Assembly: GCA_023159155.1 (NCBI GenBank) | Contig: JAJNNX010000063.1 | Coordinates: 62,001-126,000, forward strand | Origin: Ustulina deusta | Taxonomy: Eukaryota > Ascomycota > Sordariomycetes > Xylariales > Xylariaceae | DNA length: 64,000 bases | Reading direction: 5' to 3' | Part shown: one piece after another, positions 37,354 to 48,541 of the stretch | How the letters are laid out: each line of letters opens with the position of its first letter | How positions within the stretch are numbered: the first letter of the stretch is position 1 | The notes under the pieces: model-generated | Database searches by the model: none | The model's input: only the letters and a program-made list of their open reading frames with translations | What the model was told of the DNA's origin: nothing | Translations under genes and position numbers: made by a program

Positions 37354-38151
37354 GGCGCTCGTGTAGAGGTAGGTAAAGATGGTGATAGCAACGAGTTAGG
37401 TGGAAAGGTACAGACACAGACACAGACACGGAATAGGAAACTGATTTCAGGAGTAGATTTAGGGTTTCGTTTGTCTCATTGTCGTTGGCTTGATGACCAC
37501 TATCACCTTCACCTCCCCCCCCCCCCTTTCCGCTCACTCGGCTTGCTCATGATCAGCATACGAGTTACGCGGCAAGCAGACACAGATACAGAGATGCAGT
37601 GAGGCCAAAAAAGCAGACCCCTATGCAGCTGACAGTCTTGCTTGTGTTTGCGTGTAATGTTGCATATTCCCAGGTAGTCATATTGTAATTTGCCGCATGC
37701 GGCAGTCTTACTTGGGCGCGTATCAGTTTTGTCTGTCAGCATTACACTTGCAAGCTTACGTCGTCGCCACTTAGTCCTTATCGCGACGATAATCGACTCC
37801 GTATGCTGCATTCCTACCCATGTGCTATGCTCGCTGACGGGGCGGCTTAGTCTGCGGTCCTAATCGATGGTATCCAAAGTTTTCAATGTTGGTGTTGTGC
37901 ATTTTTGGGTGTGTTCATGACTTAGCTATGTATTGTCTGAAGAGTCGTTGCTGGAAGGTGGAAGATGATGAATCTGTCAAGTTAAAAGGCCAATCCCCTC
38001 GGATTGAACCGTTGATTTACCTGCGTTCCAATTACAAACTCCCCGACGGACACTGCGACGAGAGCCTGAGCCTGTGTGCAGATTGATCAGCCCGGCTGTA
38101 TATATCCCATCTAAGACTTGTCAATTCAGTCTTATTAAAACCAAAGGCAAA
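37354..38151. promoter_or_regulatory. Divergent promoter of hydrolase and PKS
   Basis: 798 bp separate two start codons facing away from each other. A TATA-like TGTATATATCCC lies about 50 bp before the PKS ATG. A CAGACA repeat (about 37411-37427) and a C14 tract (about 37512-37525) occur on the hydrolase side. I found no exact match to the TOXE 'tox-box' ATCTCNCGNA here by eye. Confidence 0.55.
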
Positions 38152-41100
38152 ATGGCTGGACCACGATTCCAACAGGAGCCTGTCGCCATCGTCGGTTTCG
38201 CTTGTAGGCTTCCGGGCGGCAACCACTCTCCTCAGAAGTTATGGGACTTCCTGGAGCGAGGAGATGTTGCTTCGAATAAAGTACCTGCAAGCCGTTACAA
38301 TATCGATGGACGTAAGTTATTACCCTCATGTCCTATTCACCCTAATACTCCGAGAGTACTATCTACGGTTCTAAAGCTCTCTAAACGAATTTACATGAAT
38401 CACTATGAGAGCACAACTCATTGACATACCTTGATTGTAGATTATGACGGATCTCACAGACCCGGGACCATGCGCCCCCCGGGAGGCATGTTCCTCGACG
38501 ACGTTGATCTCGCTGATTTCGACGCTGCCTTTTTCGAGATCGGAGGAACCGAGGCCATTGCAATGGACCCTAACCAACGCCAAATGTTGGAGGTAGTTGT
38601 TGAGGCTCTCGAGAATGCTGGACAGACGCTCACCAAGCTTGACGGGGCACCCGTGGCGTGCTATGTAGGCTCATACGCATCTGGTAAGTTGGAACATTCG
38701 CCCCAATTCTGTCGAGCCGTAACGGGAAAGAAAACAGATTGACCAACGGCCTGAAAATAGACTATGGAGACATGCAGAATCGAGATGCAGAGGATCGCCC
38801 AGCGAACTGCGCCATTGGTGTTGGTAGAGCTATCATGGCCAATCGTCTCAGTTATTTCCTCAACATCAAAGGTCCTAGCGTCACCATCGACACTGCTTGC
38901 TCTGGAAGTTTAGTAGCTCTTGATCTTGCTTGCCGGTCAATTCAGGCGGGAGAGGTGGACGCAGCCATTGTTGCCAGCAGCAACCTTTACATAAATCCCG
39001 ACCATGTGATGGATGCGGGTAATGTTGGCCAGGCACACTCACCGTCAGGTTATTGCCACACCTTCGACATTGATGCAGATGGATACGTCAAGGCTGAAGC
39101 TGTATCGTGTGTCATCATCAAGCGATTGTCGGACGCGATCCGGGATCGCGATCCTATCAGAGCTATCGTTCGGGGTACTGCGTCGAACAGGTGCGTCTTG
39201 ATATCTTGATATGCTACCCACTTCAATCTATGTTAGGACTAGGCTGACTGAGTCTCGATAACACAGTAACGGGCGGACAGGCGGTATTGCCAGCCCCAGC
39301 TCCGATGCGCAGGCCGCAGCTATCAGAGCTGCATACAGAAATGCCGGCATTACTGATTTCAGTGCCACAGCTTACCTCGAGTGCCACGGAACAGGCACGC
39401 AAGCAGGTGACCCAACAGAGGTGAATGGACTTGGCTCGGTCTTTTCAGCTTCCCGCACGACCAAAAAGCCTCTTTTGATCGGCTCGATCAAGAGTAACGT
39501 TGGACACTCGGAGCCTGCAGCAGGTAATTCGGGCTTGATCAAGGTCATCATGTCTATGGAGAAGGGAATAATACCTGGTTCCCCCTTGTTCATCAAGCCA
39601 AACCCCAAGATCGACTTCGAAGGTCTCAAAGCAAAGGCCTTCCGCACAGCCATTCAATGGCCAGACGAGGGCTTCGCCGTACGAAGAGCCAGCATCAACA
39701 GTTTCGGCTATGGAGGTTCGAACGCTCATGCCATCATTGAGCAACCAAGCGAAGAGGCTCGTAGCTTTTATGCCTCATCCTACAAAGCCGACGACGAGTT
39801 CGACGACGAGGAAGAGAGCGTCAGACCGTACACCCTCGTTGTTTCGGCCAACGACAGTCATTCCCTGAAGAAACAAATCGAGGCCCTCTGCAACCACCTG
39901 GCTAACCCTCGTATCAAAGTCAGCTTGCCAGATCTGGCATACACACTGTCCGAGAGAAGGACACACCACTGGCACAGGGCCTTCCTCACCACGCGAAGCA
40001 CCGAGATCAACGAAAACGACTTCATCATAGGAAAAGACAGCGGCAAGCCCTCCAAAATCGCCTTCGTCTTCACTGGTCAGGGTGCCCAGTGGCCGCAAAT
40101 GGGCAAGAGCCTTTTGAAGTCATTCCCTTGGACGCGGGCCATTCTTGAAGAGCTAGACGCAGTCCTTCGAGCTCAAGCCGACCCGCCCCAGTGGTCTCTC
40201 GTTGCTGAACTGACGGAGTCCCGGACTGCGGAGCATATGCGCAAGCCTGAGTTTTCACAGCCCTTGGTGACTGCTTTGCAGCTATGTATCTTTGCAGTTT
40301 TAGAATCGTGGGGTGTTAAGGCTAGCAGTGTAGTCGGCCATTCTTCTGGTGAAATTGCTGCTGCGTATGCAGCCGGTCTTCTCGACCGAGCTGGCGCTAT
40401 CAAGGCCGCTTTCTACCGTGGAAGGGCTGCTGTGAACCGACAACACGAGGCCGAGGCCAATGTTGGTATGTTGGCAGTGGGTCTTGGCCCCGACGGTGTA
40501 GCTCCTTTCCTGGAGAAATACCCAGGCGACGTCTGGGTCGCATGTTACAACAGCCCTAACAGTGTGACGGTCTCTGGAAGAACGCCAGCACTTGAGGCTC
40601 TGGCTGCAGATCTCAAAGCTGCCCAGCACTTTGCCCGTCTTCTGCAGGTTGATCTAGCCTACCATTCTGGTTTGATGGGTGTTATTGGTGACGAGTACGA
40701 GTCACTTCTGGCTGCAGACAAGCAGTTCTGCCCAGCCCAGAAATCCACCACCGAGGGCACAACCATGTTCTCATCTGTGACGGGCGACAAGAAGACGAAC
40801 GCCGCGGATGCCCTTTACTGGAAGACGAACATGGTCTCTCCTGTTCGCTTCGCCGACGCCCTCAAGCAGCTGATTACGGAGGACGAGCCAAACTTCATCG
40901 TGGAGATCGGTCCTTCAGGAGCTCTTGCTGGACCAGTCTCACAGGTTCTCAAGTCCATGCCTGGTGGTGTTGGAGATGTTATCTATTCTGCTTCATGGGC
41001 ACGAGGGGCCGATGCGGACAAGAGTCTATTCAACTCTGCTGGCCGTTTGTTCATGACGGGCTCCTCGATCGATCTGGCCAAGGTCAATGACTATGCTCTT

Positions 41101-44100
41101 TCAGGGGAGTCGGCAGTTCGAACCTTGATTGACTTGCCCAGCTATTCGTGGAACCACACGATCAAGTACTGGCACGAGAACGCCGCGAGTCGCGACTGGC
41201 GTCACAAGCAGTTCATCACTCACGACTTACTTGGGTCCAAAATCCCTGGCACTACGTGGCAAGCTCCTACCTGGAGGAAGCATCTCAAGCTCGCCGACGT
41301 ACCTTGGCTTCGTGACCACAAGATGGGACCTGACGTTCTTATTCCAGGAGCAGGTCTTGCCACGCTCGCGGTTGAAGCCATGTATCAAAAGTACCGGACA
41401 CTCAACCCTGACTTGGGCATTACTTCACCAAATGAGCTCGCGTACCGCTTCCGAAACGTTAAATTCGACCGTGCCGTTGTTGTAGAGGAGAACAAGCCGA
41501 CAACTATCATGCTAACGCTGTCAGCGGTCCCGGGCAGCAAGGACTGGCATGAATGGCGAATCCGATCTACGGCCGACGGAGTGATTTATGAACACTGTGG
41601 TGGCTTGATCAGGGTACAGGATCCCATCGGCGATGAGGAGGCCCTTCAAGGTGAGGATCTCGCGCCGCTCCGTCACCCGCAATCTGCCAAGCTGTGGTAT
41701 AAAGCCCAGGCCGAAGTTGGCATGGGTTTCGGTCCAGCTTTCCAGAAGATCGAACAAATCGAGTCAGTCAGCGGCAGTCGAACATGCCGCACCATCACTT
41801 CGATGGAGCCACCGCCGTCCAAGTGGGATCCGCAATCTTATTATCCTATACACCCAGCTGTTCTTGACGGTCTGTTGCAGACAGCAACACCTGCAAACGC
41901 AGCGGGCGAGCGCAGTCTGATCAAAGACACCATGATCCCGGCTCTGGTCGACGACATGATCATCAACGCTCTTCCAAAGAATGTTGCCAAGGGCTTATCG
42001 GTGGCCGAATCTATCTATACAGGGCGTGGCCGCAAGGATGTAGCTAGAAGTTGGACCGCGAACATTTCGATCCATGATCCTAACACCGGAGCTCTGTTCC
42101 TACGTGTTAGGGGCCTTAACTACATCAGGCTTGATGTTGATGAGAAGCCCGACTCCCACGTTTTCCAAGCCACGACCTGGAAGCCCGATATTTCATTCCT
42201 CAATGCGGAAATGGTTGCCGACTTGACGTCTGAAGTCGGCGTAACTGCCAAGGTCCACGCCGCTCTTGATCTTGCAGCGCACAAAACCCCGGGCGCGAAG
42301 ATAATCGAGATCAACCTTGACAGCTCGGATACTTCGACGCTATGGTTCCAGGGCGGTGACGAAGCAGCTCGCTTTGCTTATGCTGCTTATGATTTTGCGT
42401 CGAGTGACGCAAAGGCCCTTGTGAGCGCTCAGACAGCTATTGAGTCCAGGCGGAGCACATCGTTCCATCTCATCGATGTTAGCGGTGAGACGCTCGGCTT
42501 ACCCGCCACCAAGCCAACTTACGACCTTGCGATCGTCAAGGCACCTTTGAAATCGTCTAAAATTCGCGTCGAAGACGTGCTGAAAGCCCTCGAGCCGCTC
42601 TTGAACCCCAATGCAATCACCATATTGTTATCAAGTATGGAGAGTCAAGCTTCTAGTCCGCGGTCTGCATCTCCTCCCGCGGGTCTCTCTGCGTTTGCTT
42701 CTGAACAGCCGTCAGAACCACAAACGGCTTTGGGGCAGTCCGCCGCCGACACCCCTACGACAGACGTCAGCATCGACGATGAAAAGCAGCTAGACTTAGT
42801 TGATAGTAAGCTTCGCAAGATTACTCCACAACGCTCGCCATACGATTCGGCTCTTGAGATTTCAGAAGACGGCGGTAGCAAAGCGTACTTGTGGCATGAC
42901 CTTGTGAACGGAGATAAGCAAGACGCGCCAGTACCTCATATTATCACCGTGGCTCTATTCAATCAGGCCACACAAGCTGCATCAGAGCATATCCGCGCTG
43001 CATTGGCTTCATTCGGTAGCAAAGTGGATGTCCAGACGATTGAGACTCTTGCCACACAGCTTAATGTCGACTCCAAAACAACGGTATTGGTGCTCGATGA
43101 GTTGTTCAGTCCCGTTCTGACTGTTATCTCCGAGGAACGTTGGGATGCCCTGAAACAGGTGATCAGTCTAGGAACACCGCTATTGTGGGTTACCAAGGGC
43201 GCGCAGACAGACAAGGTGACCAACCCCAGTACTGCCATGGCACAGGGACTGTTCCGCACCATCCGCCGAGAGGACCCCCAGGCTAATTTGACGACACTTG
43301 ATGTCGAGGCCGCTGGGGGCGCCTCAACTTCCTGGGTCATCCGACAAATCTTGCAGAAGATTAGCGCGGGTGTTGACGTCGAGACTGAGTACGCTGAACG
43401 AGGTGGCGTCATCCATCTCCAGAGAATTGTGCCCGACGATAAAGTCAATACCTTCAAGGCTGCGGATGTGAGTGGAAAGGGCCTACAGACTGAGGTCAGG
43501 AGCCTCCACGCCAATCCGGCTCAAATTCGAATCCAGGCTGAGAAGATTGGAACTCTTCAAAGTCTTACATGGTGTGAAACTGCAATTGGGGAGGTGCCCA
43601 TGGAGCCAGGCATGGTTGAGATTGAGGTCATGGCGGTGGGTGTCAATTTCAAGGATGTTGCTACCACGATGGGTATCGTCCCCGAGAACGAGTACACTAT
43701 TGGCTGCGAGTGTGCTGGATACGTCAAGCGCATTGCCCCTGGAGTCCAAACCACGCTCAAAGTCGGTGACCGGGTTGCTGCGATGCGCAGTGGGACCTAT
43801 GTCAACCGTGTTCAGTGTCCTCATGAGCGCGCACATGTCATTCCCGACTCGATGAGCTTCGAGGATGCGGCGACAATTCCTCTAGTTTACTTGACGGCGA
43901 TTTACTCACTCTATCACCTTGGAAACCTCAAGGAAGGCCAGTCTGTTCTCATTCACTCAGCAGCTGGAGGTGTAGGTATCGCTGCTATCCAACTAGCCCA
44001 GTACAAGAAGTGCGATGTCTTCGTCACCGTCGGTACTGCAGACAAGCGAGAATTCCTATCAAAGAATTTCAACATTCCCGAGAACCGTATGTTCAGTTCT

Positions 44101-45779
44101 CGCAACACCAAGTTCGCCGAGGAGATCCGACGGGAGACGAACGGCCGTGGAGTTGATGTCATCCTCAACTCCCTCATCGGCGAGCTCCTTGATGAAACCT
44201 GGCGACTGACCGCCGATGGCGGTATTATGGTCGAGATCGGCAAGCGCGATATCGTTGATCGAAACACACTAGCTATGGAGCCGTTTGACAGGAACTGTTG
44301 TTTCCGTGCAGTAGACCTTTCGTACATCAAGGAAATCAGCAATGAGCTGGTCGGCAAGCTTATGGTCGAGATCTTTGATCTCGTGAACAACGGCCATGTT
44401 GGCCCCATTCACCCAGTGACAGTCTTCCCGTTCGATCAAGTAATCGAAGCACTCTCATTCATTCGCCGTGGGCAGCATATCGGAAAGCTGGTTGTCTCGA
44501 GCGGGGAGCATGAAGACGTGCAGCTACCTGTCCGCCCAGCTGTTCGCAAGCTTGACCTTGACCCAGAAGCCGCGTATCTTATCATCGGTGGCCTCAAGGG
44601 TCTGTGTGGCAGTGTCGCCGTGCATATGGCGCGTCACGGCGCACGCCATATCATCGTGATGAGCAGGAGCGGTACTCAGGATGTTGCCTCGGCTCGGGTC
44701 ATTGCAAACTGCGCCGCCTACGGGTGTGAAATCATCGATGCCAAGGGTGACGTTGGAAATGAAGAAACGGTCCGACGCGTCTTCATCGACGCGCGGCCGA
44801 GGAGGATTGCTGGAATCATCCAAGGAGCCATGGTTCTCCGGGTAAGTCAAGTGACCTCGATCAGATTTGATTGGAAAATTTGCCGACAATTTGTGCTAAC
44901 TAATATATCTTGCAGGACAAACCATATGAAACAATGACACACGATGACTATCACACCGCGATTCACGCCAAGGTTGCCGGAACGTGGAATCTCCACAACA
45001 TGGCACTCGAAGAGCAGAAGGATGCGCCTCTGGACTTCTTTACCATGCTGTCGAGTATATCGAGTATCGTGGGTAACAAGGGCCAGGCCAACTATGCTGC
45101 AGCCAACTCGTTCCTCGACGCTTTCTCAAGCTACCGTGTGGCGCGCGGCCTGGCGGCCAACACTGTTAACTTGGGTGTCATCCAAGACGTGGGTTACGTG
45201 GCTGAGGAGGGCAGTGGCCTCGAGGCACGCTTTGACAGGAGGCAGTGGACCCCCATTGACGAGGGTATGCTGCGCCGGATCGTGGGCTACTCGGTTTTCC
45301 AACAGGTAGGTAAGCCATTGAATGCCCAGAGCAAAGCACAGCTCATCACTGGTCTTGCCTACCCGCTGTTAACCGACGGCTCGGACCTGGCGGAAGAGAA
45401 GCGGTTCGGCTACCTGTTTGGCGGGATTGTCGCCGGTGGTGAAGGCGGCGATGATGATGCTGGCAATGATCAGACTACACAGGCCATCAAGGCCTTCGGA
45501 GTGATGCACACTAGCGGCACGGATGCGGCAACTTTGGCCAAGGCGGCGCTCGGTCTACTGACGGGGCAGATCACCAAGATCCTGAACTTGGCGACTGAGA
45601 TGGAGCCTGGCAAGCCGTTGATGGCTTACGGTCTGGATTCCTTGTCGGCCGTTGAGCTTCGCGGCTGGGTGCGCCAGAAACTTGGAGCTGAGCTTAGTAC
45701 CTTGGACATCACGAATGCCAGCTCTCTCATAGCACTCAGTGAGAAGTTGGTATCGAAACTACCAGAACGGGTGAAATAG
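38152..45779 (+). CDS. Highly reducing polyketide synthase (KS-AT-DH-psiMT-ER-KR-ACP)
   Basis: Five exons (38152-38311, 38441-38683, 38761-39190, 39267-44841, 44916-45779; introns 74-129 bp) give about 2423 aa. KS has the triad Cys181 (DTACSGS), His318 (ECHGTGT) and His358 (SNVGHSE). AT begins near 540 (FTGQGAQWPQMG) with Ser637 in GHSSGE. DH has His962 (WLRDHKMG) and Asp1145 (LDGLLQ). Residues about 1235-1390 align in position with a C-methyltransferase, but the SAM motif is replaced by IIEINLDSSD, so methylation is not expected. A Ser/Pro-rich linker follows (about 1402-1470). ER about 1705-2030 has AAGGVGIAAIQLA. KR has GGLKGLCGS and Tyr2196 (QANYAAAN). The ACP carries Ser2378 in GLDSLS and ends the protein: no TE, reductase or condensation domain. 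Intron 2 is placed to end at AAAATAG so that YASDYGDMQ is continuous; the earlier acceptor would create a stop. Type I iterative enzyme, cytosolic; product unknown. Confidence 0.93.
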
Positions 45780-46779
45780 ATTGGCGGGCGCTGTAGATGT
45801 GGATCTTATTCAGTACATACTAGTATGTATTTGTACATCTTAAGGCGCATGGGTCTCTTTGCTGGTGGCGCGTTGTTGAGTACCTACCTTCATAGTTGAA
45901 AAAGTTATTGTTTAGATCTGAGAGATGCTACCGTGTTGATTGATTCCATTGCGAATACTGTTCGAACGCCCCTCGTAATTACTCTACCCATCTCATCTGC
46001 CGTATGCTAAAATGATGTTATTGGGTGATTGTAGGGATTGCATGCGAGTAGATAACTGCATTAGGATGATGTTTCATGAGGACATAGAAGGAAGGCTAAG
46101 TAAGTCACGAAGCTTTCCGTCACGACATGAATCATAGACAGGTACCCAGGTAGAATCCCGTACCAGTCGTATATCGGAATGGAAACAAGCCAGGCGCTAT
46201 GGCGATAAAGGAAGAGAGTGAGACTTGAGCCTATCTAGAGTCGAAGATGGAAACGACGATAGAATTTGCAGTAGCAAATTGAAGTGAAGGATGCTGGCTT
46301 TATGATTCAAGTGTCATATTGACTCCTATAAAGTGATGATGACAGGCTTTCTCCGCTCAACCTCCCCCATGTTCTATTTTTTTTCATCGACAGCAAGACA
46401 TGGGCTTGGAGCCATTGTACTTATAAGGATCGCGATGATTTTCAAAAGGCTTCAGGGAGACACACACAGTTCATGGAATCCTACAATTGCGTTGTTTTAC
46501 TTGTTACGTTGATCAACGGATTCCCCAAGTGACTCTATTATTGTTGCCTACGGAAGTGTGAGATCTAGACTCTCCTCTGAGGTAGTCCGGATATGAAGCC
46601 CACGATGGCTTTCTCTAATCCACTTCACTGCTTAATTGGAAAATTAAATCAGGCGAAAACAATCTGACATGCACGCACGGTCGATGGTCAGAAACACAGA
46701 TTCGTTACAGCTGGACTGAAGTCATGTCATGGGTACAGAATCGGCATTGAACTTATCAGCCGAGTTGCACGGTAACCCG
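45780..46779. other. Convergent intergenic region, no gene seen
   Basis: 1 kb between the PKS stop and the stop of the second BBE oxidase on the other strand. No supported frame or motif; presumably two 3' UTRs. Confidence 0.6.
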
Positions 46780-48541
46780 TTACTCGTTCACATCAGCCAG
46801 CTTGAAACCACCAGGGCAAAGCCTCTGGAATACCCCTTTGGGATCATACTTGGCTGCAACTTGCTTCATCCTCCTCACGTTGTCCGGGCCATAGCTCTGC
46901 AGCACAGGCTGGCTCTTATCGGCGTAGTTCATATACAGCCACGGAAGGATGCCGTTCTCTATGTTGGAAGCGAACGCGCGAAGCGCTTCGACCCATGCCC
47001 GGACCTTTTCGTATGCAAAAGAATTCTGCTCCGGTGTCTTCACCATGACGACAGCAACGAACATGAGCCCATCCACGGGTTGGTTTTCAACACCCATGAT
47101 GTTTCCAATATTGGTGGCCGCAGATTTCTGGCCGTAGTGGCGTGGCAGTGGCTGGACCAGACACTGCGTGATAAAATCGCCTTCGGGGATGAAAGCAAGG
47201 AGCTCCTCCACCAGGTTGTCGTGGAGCTCTGAAGTTTTAGCCACAATAACCGGGTCGTTCTTGACGGAGAGTGTGAAAAATGTATTGCTGTCATGATCGA
47301 ACAGATTAGTTTGATATAGATTGATAGATCACAAGAGTTGGGGACTCTTACTAATATCCTTGCGGCGCAATATCGTACTCGGACACCACAGCGGCTACTG
47401 TGGTCATCTTTGTGGTATCCATAGTTGCTGGTATCTTGAGGAACTTGGCGTATGCCGGTGCCCTTTCGACGCCTGCGATCTGAACATATGCTGCCACAAT
47501 CACAGTTTGCTTGAAGTTTGGCTATTCAGACTTAGCATCGTTGCTGGTAAGGCAGCAGCACCTTTGATGTACACAACCATCCACCCCCCTTTTCGGCTGA
47601 AGTCTTGAAATGGCTCGCACTTACTATACAAAATTGTTAGTCACCGGCTGCCGGAGGTGATCGGGGTGGAAGATGTTTTCCTCACCTAAATAAGTAAAAA
47701 AGAATAAAATATGACTATCCTCATCCTTGGAGCAGTTGGCAGTAAAATCGACCAGTGCGGCAATAGCATCCGGTTCGACTTGCTTCGGGAAGAAGTTCAG
47801 GCCGCCCCAAATCTTGTCGGATTCAATGGCGTTCATGGTGATGTTTGTCACCACGCCGAAATTGTTAGATCCTCCTTTCAAAGCTTTGAAAAGGTCCGTG
47901 TGGTTCACAGCATCGGCAGTGACAGATGTACCATCTGCCAAGACAACATCAAAGGCGACGACATCATCGCAAGCGAAACCTCTTTTAGCAGCGAAGAAAG
48001 TATACCCCCCACCGAGTACGATGCCTCCCACACCGACGTTGCCGTCGCGACCGCCCGAGACGACACGACTATGCTTGGCCAATTGGCCGTACACATGCGC
48101 CCATCGCCCTCCAGGCCCGAGATTGACAGTCTCACTTTCTTTGTCAAAGTAGACGCCATCGAGCAAGCCGAGATCGAGAGTCACGCCGTCACCATTGATA
48201 TTGTTGGCGCCTGCATATTGTGTATGACCGCCACTGCGGATTGCAAACTTACATTCGGTAGAACAGAGAGCCTTGACCGCATCTGAAACCTCCTGTTGGG
48301 ACTTTGGTCGGAGGATGAAGGCTGGCGTGGGGGTCTTCGCCAGCATTGACCAGTAACTCTCCTGCCGCGCCGCATAAGCTGCATCTCCTGGATGAAGCAC
48401 TTCTATGCCGATCTGTGCGAGGGAAGCAGCCATCGCAGTGAAGCGGTGGGGTTTGTCTTGCAATGGCTGGCTTTGGGCTATTCTACCGGCCTGCGTTTGG
48501 CCACTTGGAATAGCTCCGTCGAAGTTACTACCGACATCCAT
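46780..48541 (-). CDS. FAD-linked oxidase, VAO/BBE family, monocovalent type, no signal peptide
   Basis: Exon 1 starts at 48541 (an alternative ATG is 48436) and encodes an FAD_binding_4 domain: FILRPKSQQEVSDAV, covalent-His motif RSGGHTQYAG, and VSGGRDGNVGVGG, which has no Cys at the second flavin-link site. The last exons are 47521-47352 (NFKQTVIVAAYVQIAG...) and 47287-46780, joined by a clear 64-bp intron (GTAAGAG...GACAG). The C-terminus carries LPWLYMNYAD and AAKYDPKGVFQ, the BBE substrate-side motifs. The middle, 47690-47520, is difficult: a good intron (47685-47624, GTGAGG, branch CTAAC, acceptor TATAG) must be followed by a 62-bp micro-exon and a 40-bp intron to keep frame, or the gene is slightly damaged. 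No targeting signal, so cytosolic, unlike 32509-34387. It probably oxidises or cyclises a pathway intermediate (inference). Confidence 0.8.

Noticed and set aside
37354..38151. TOXE tox-box (ATCTCNCGNA) in the PKS promoter
   Set aside because: No exact match seen by eye in this spacer; a near match around 41656 lies inside PKS coding sequence. A motif scan would be decisive.
42963..43836. Minus-strand frames of up to 183 residues opposite the PKS
   Set aside because: Shadow frames of the coding strand; no domain and contradicted by the PKS frame.
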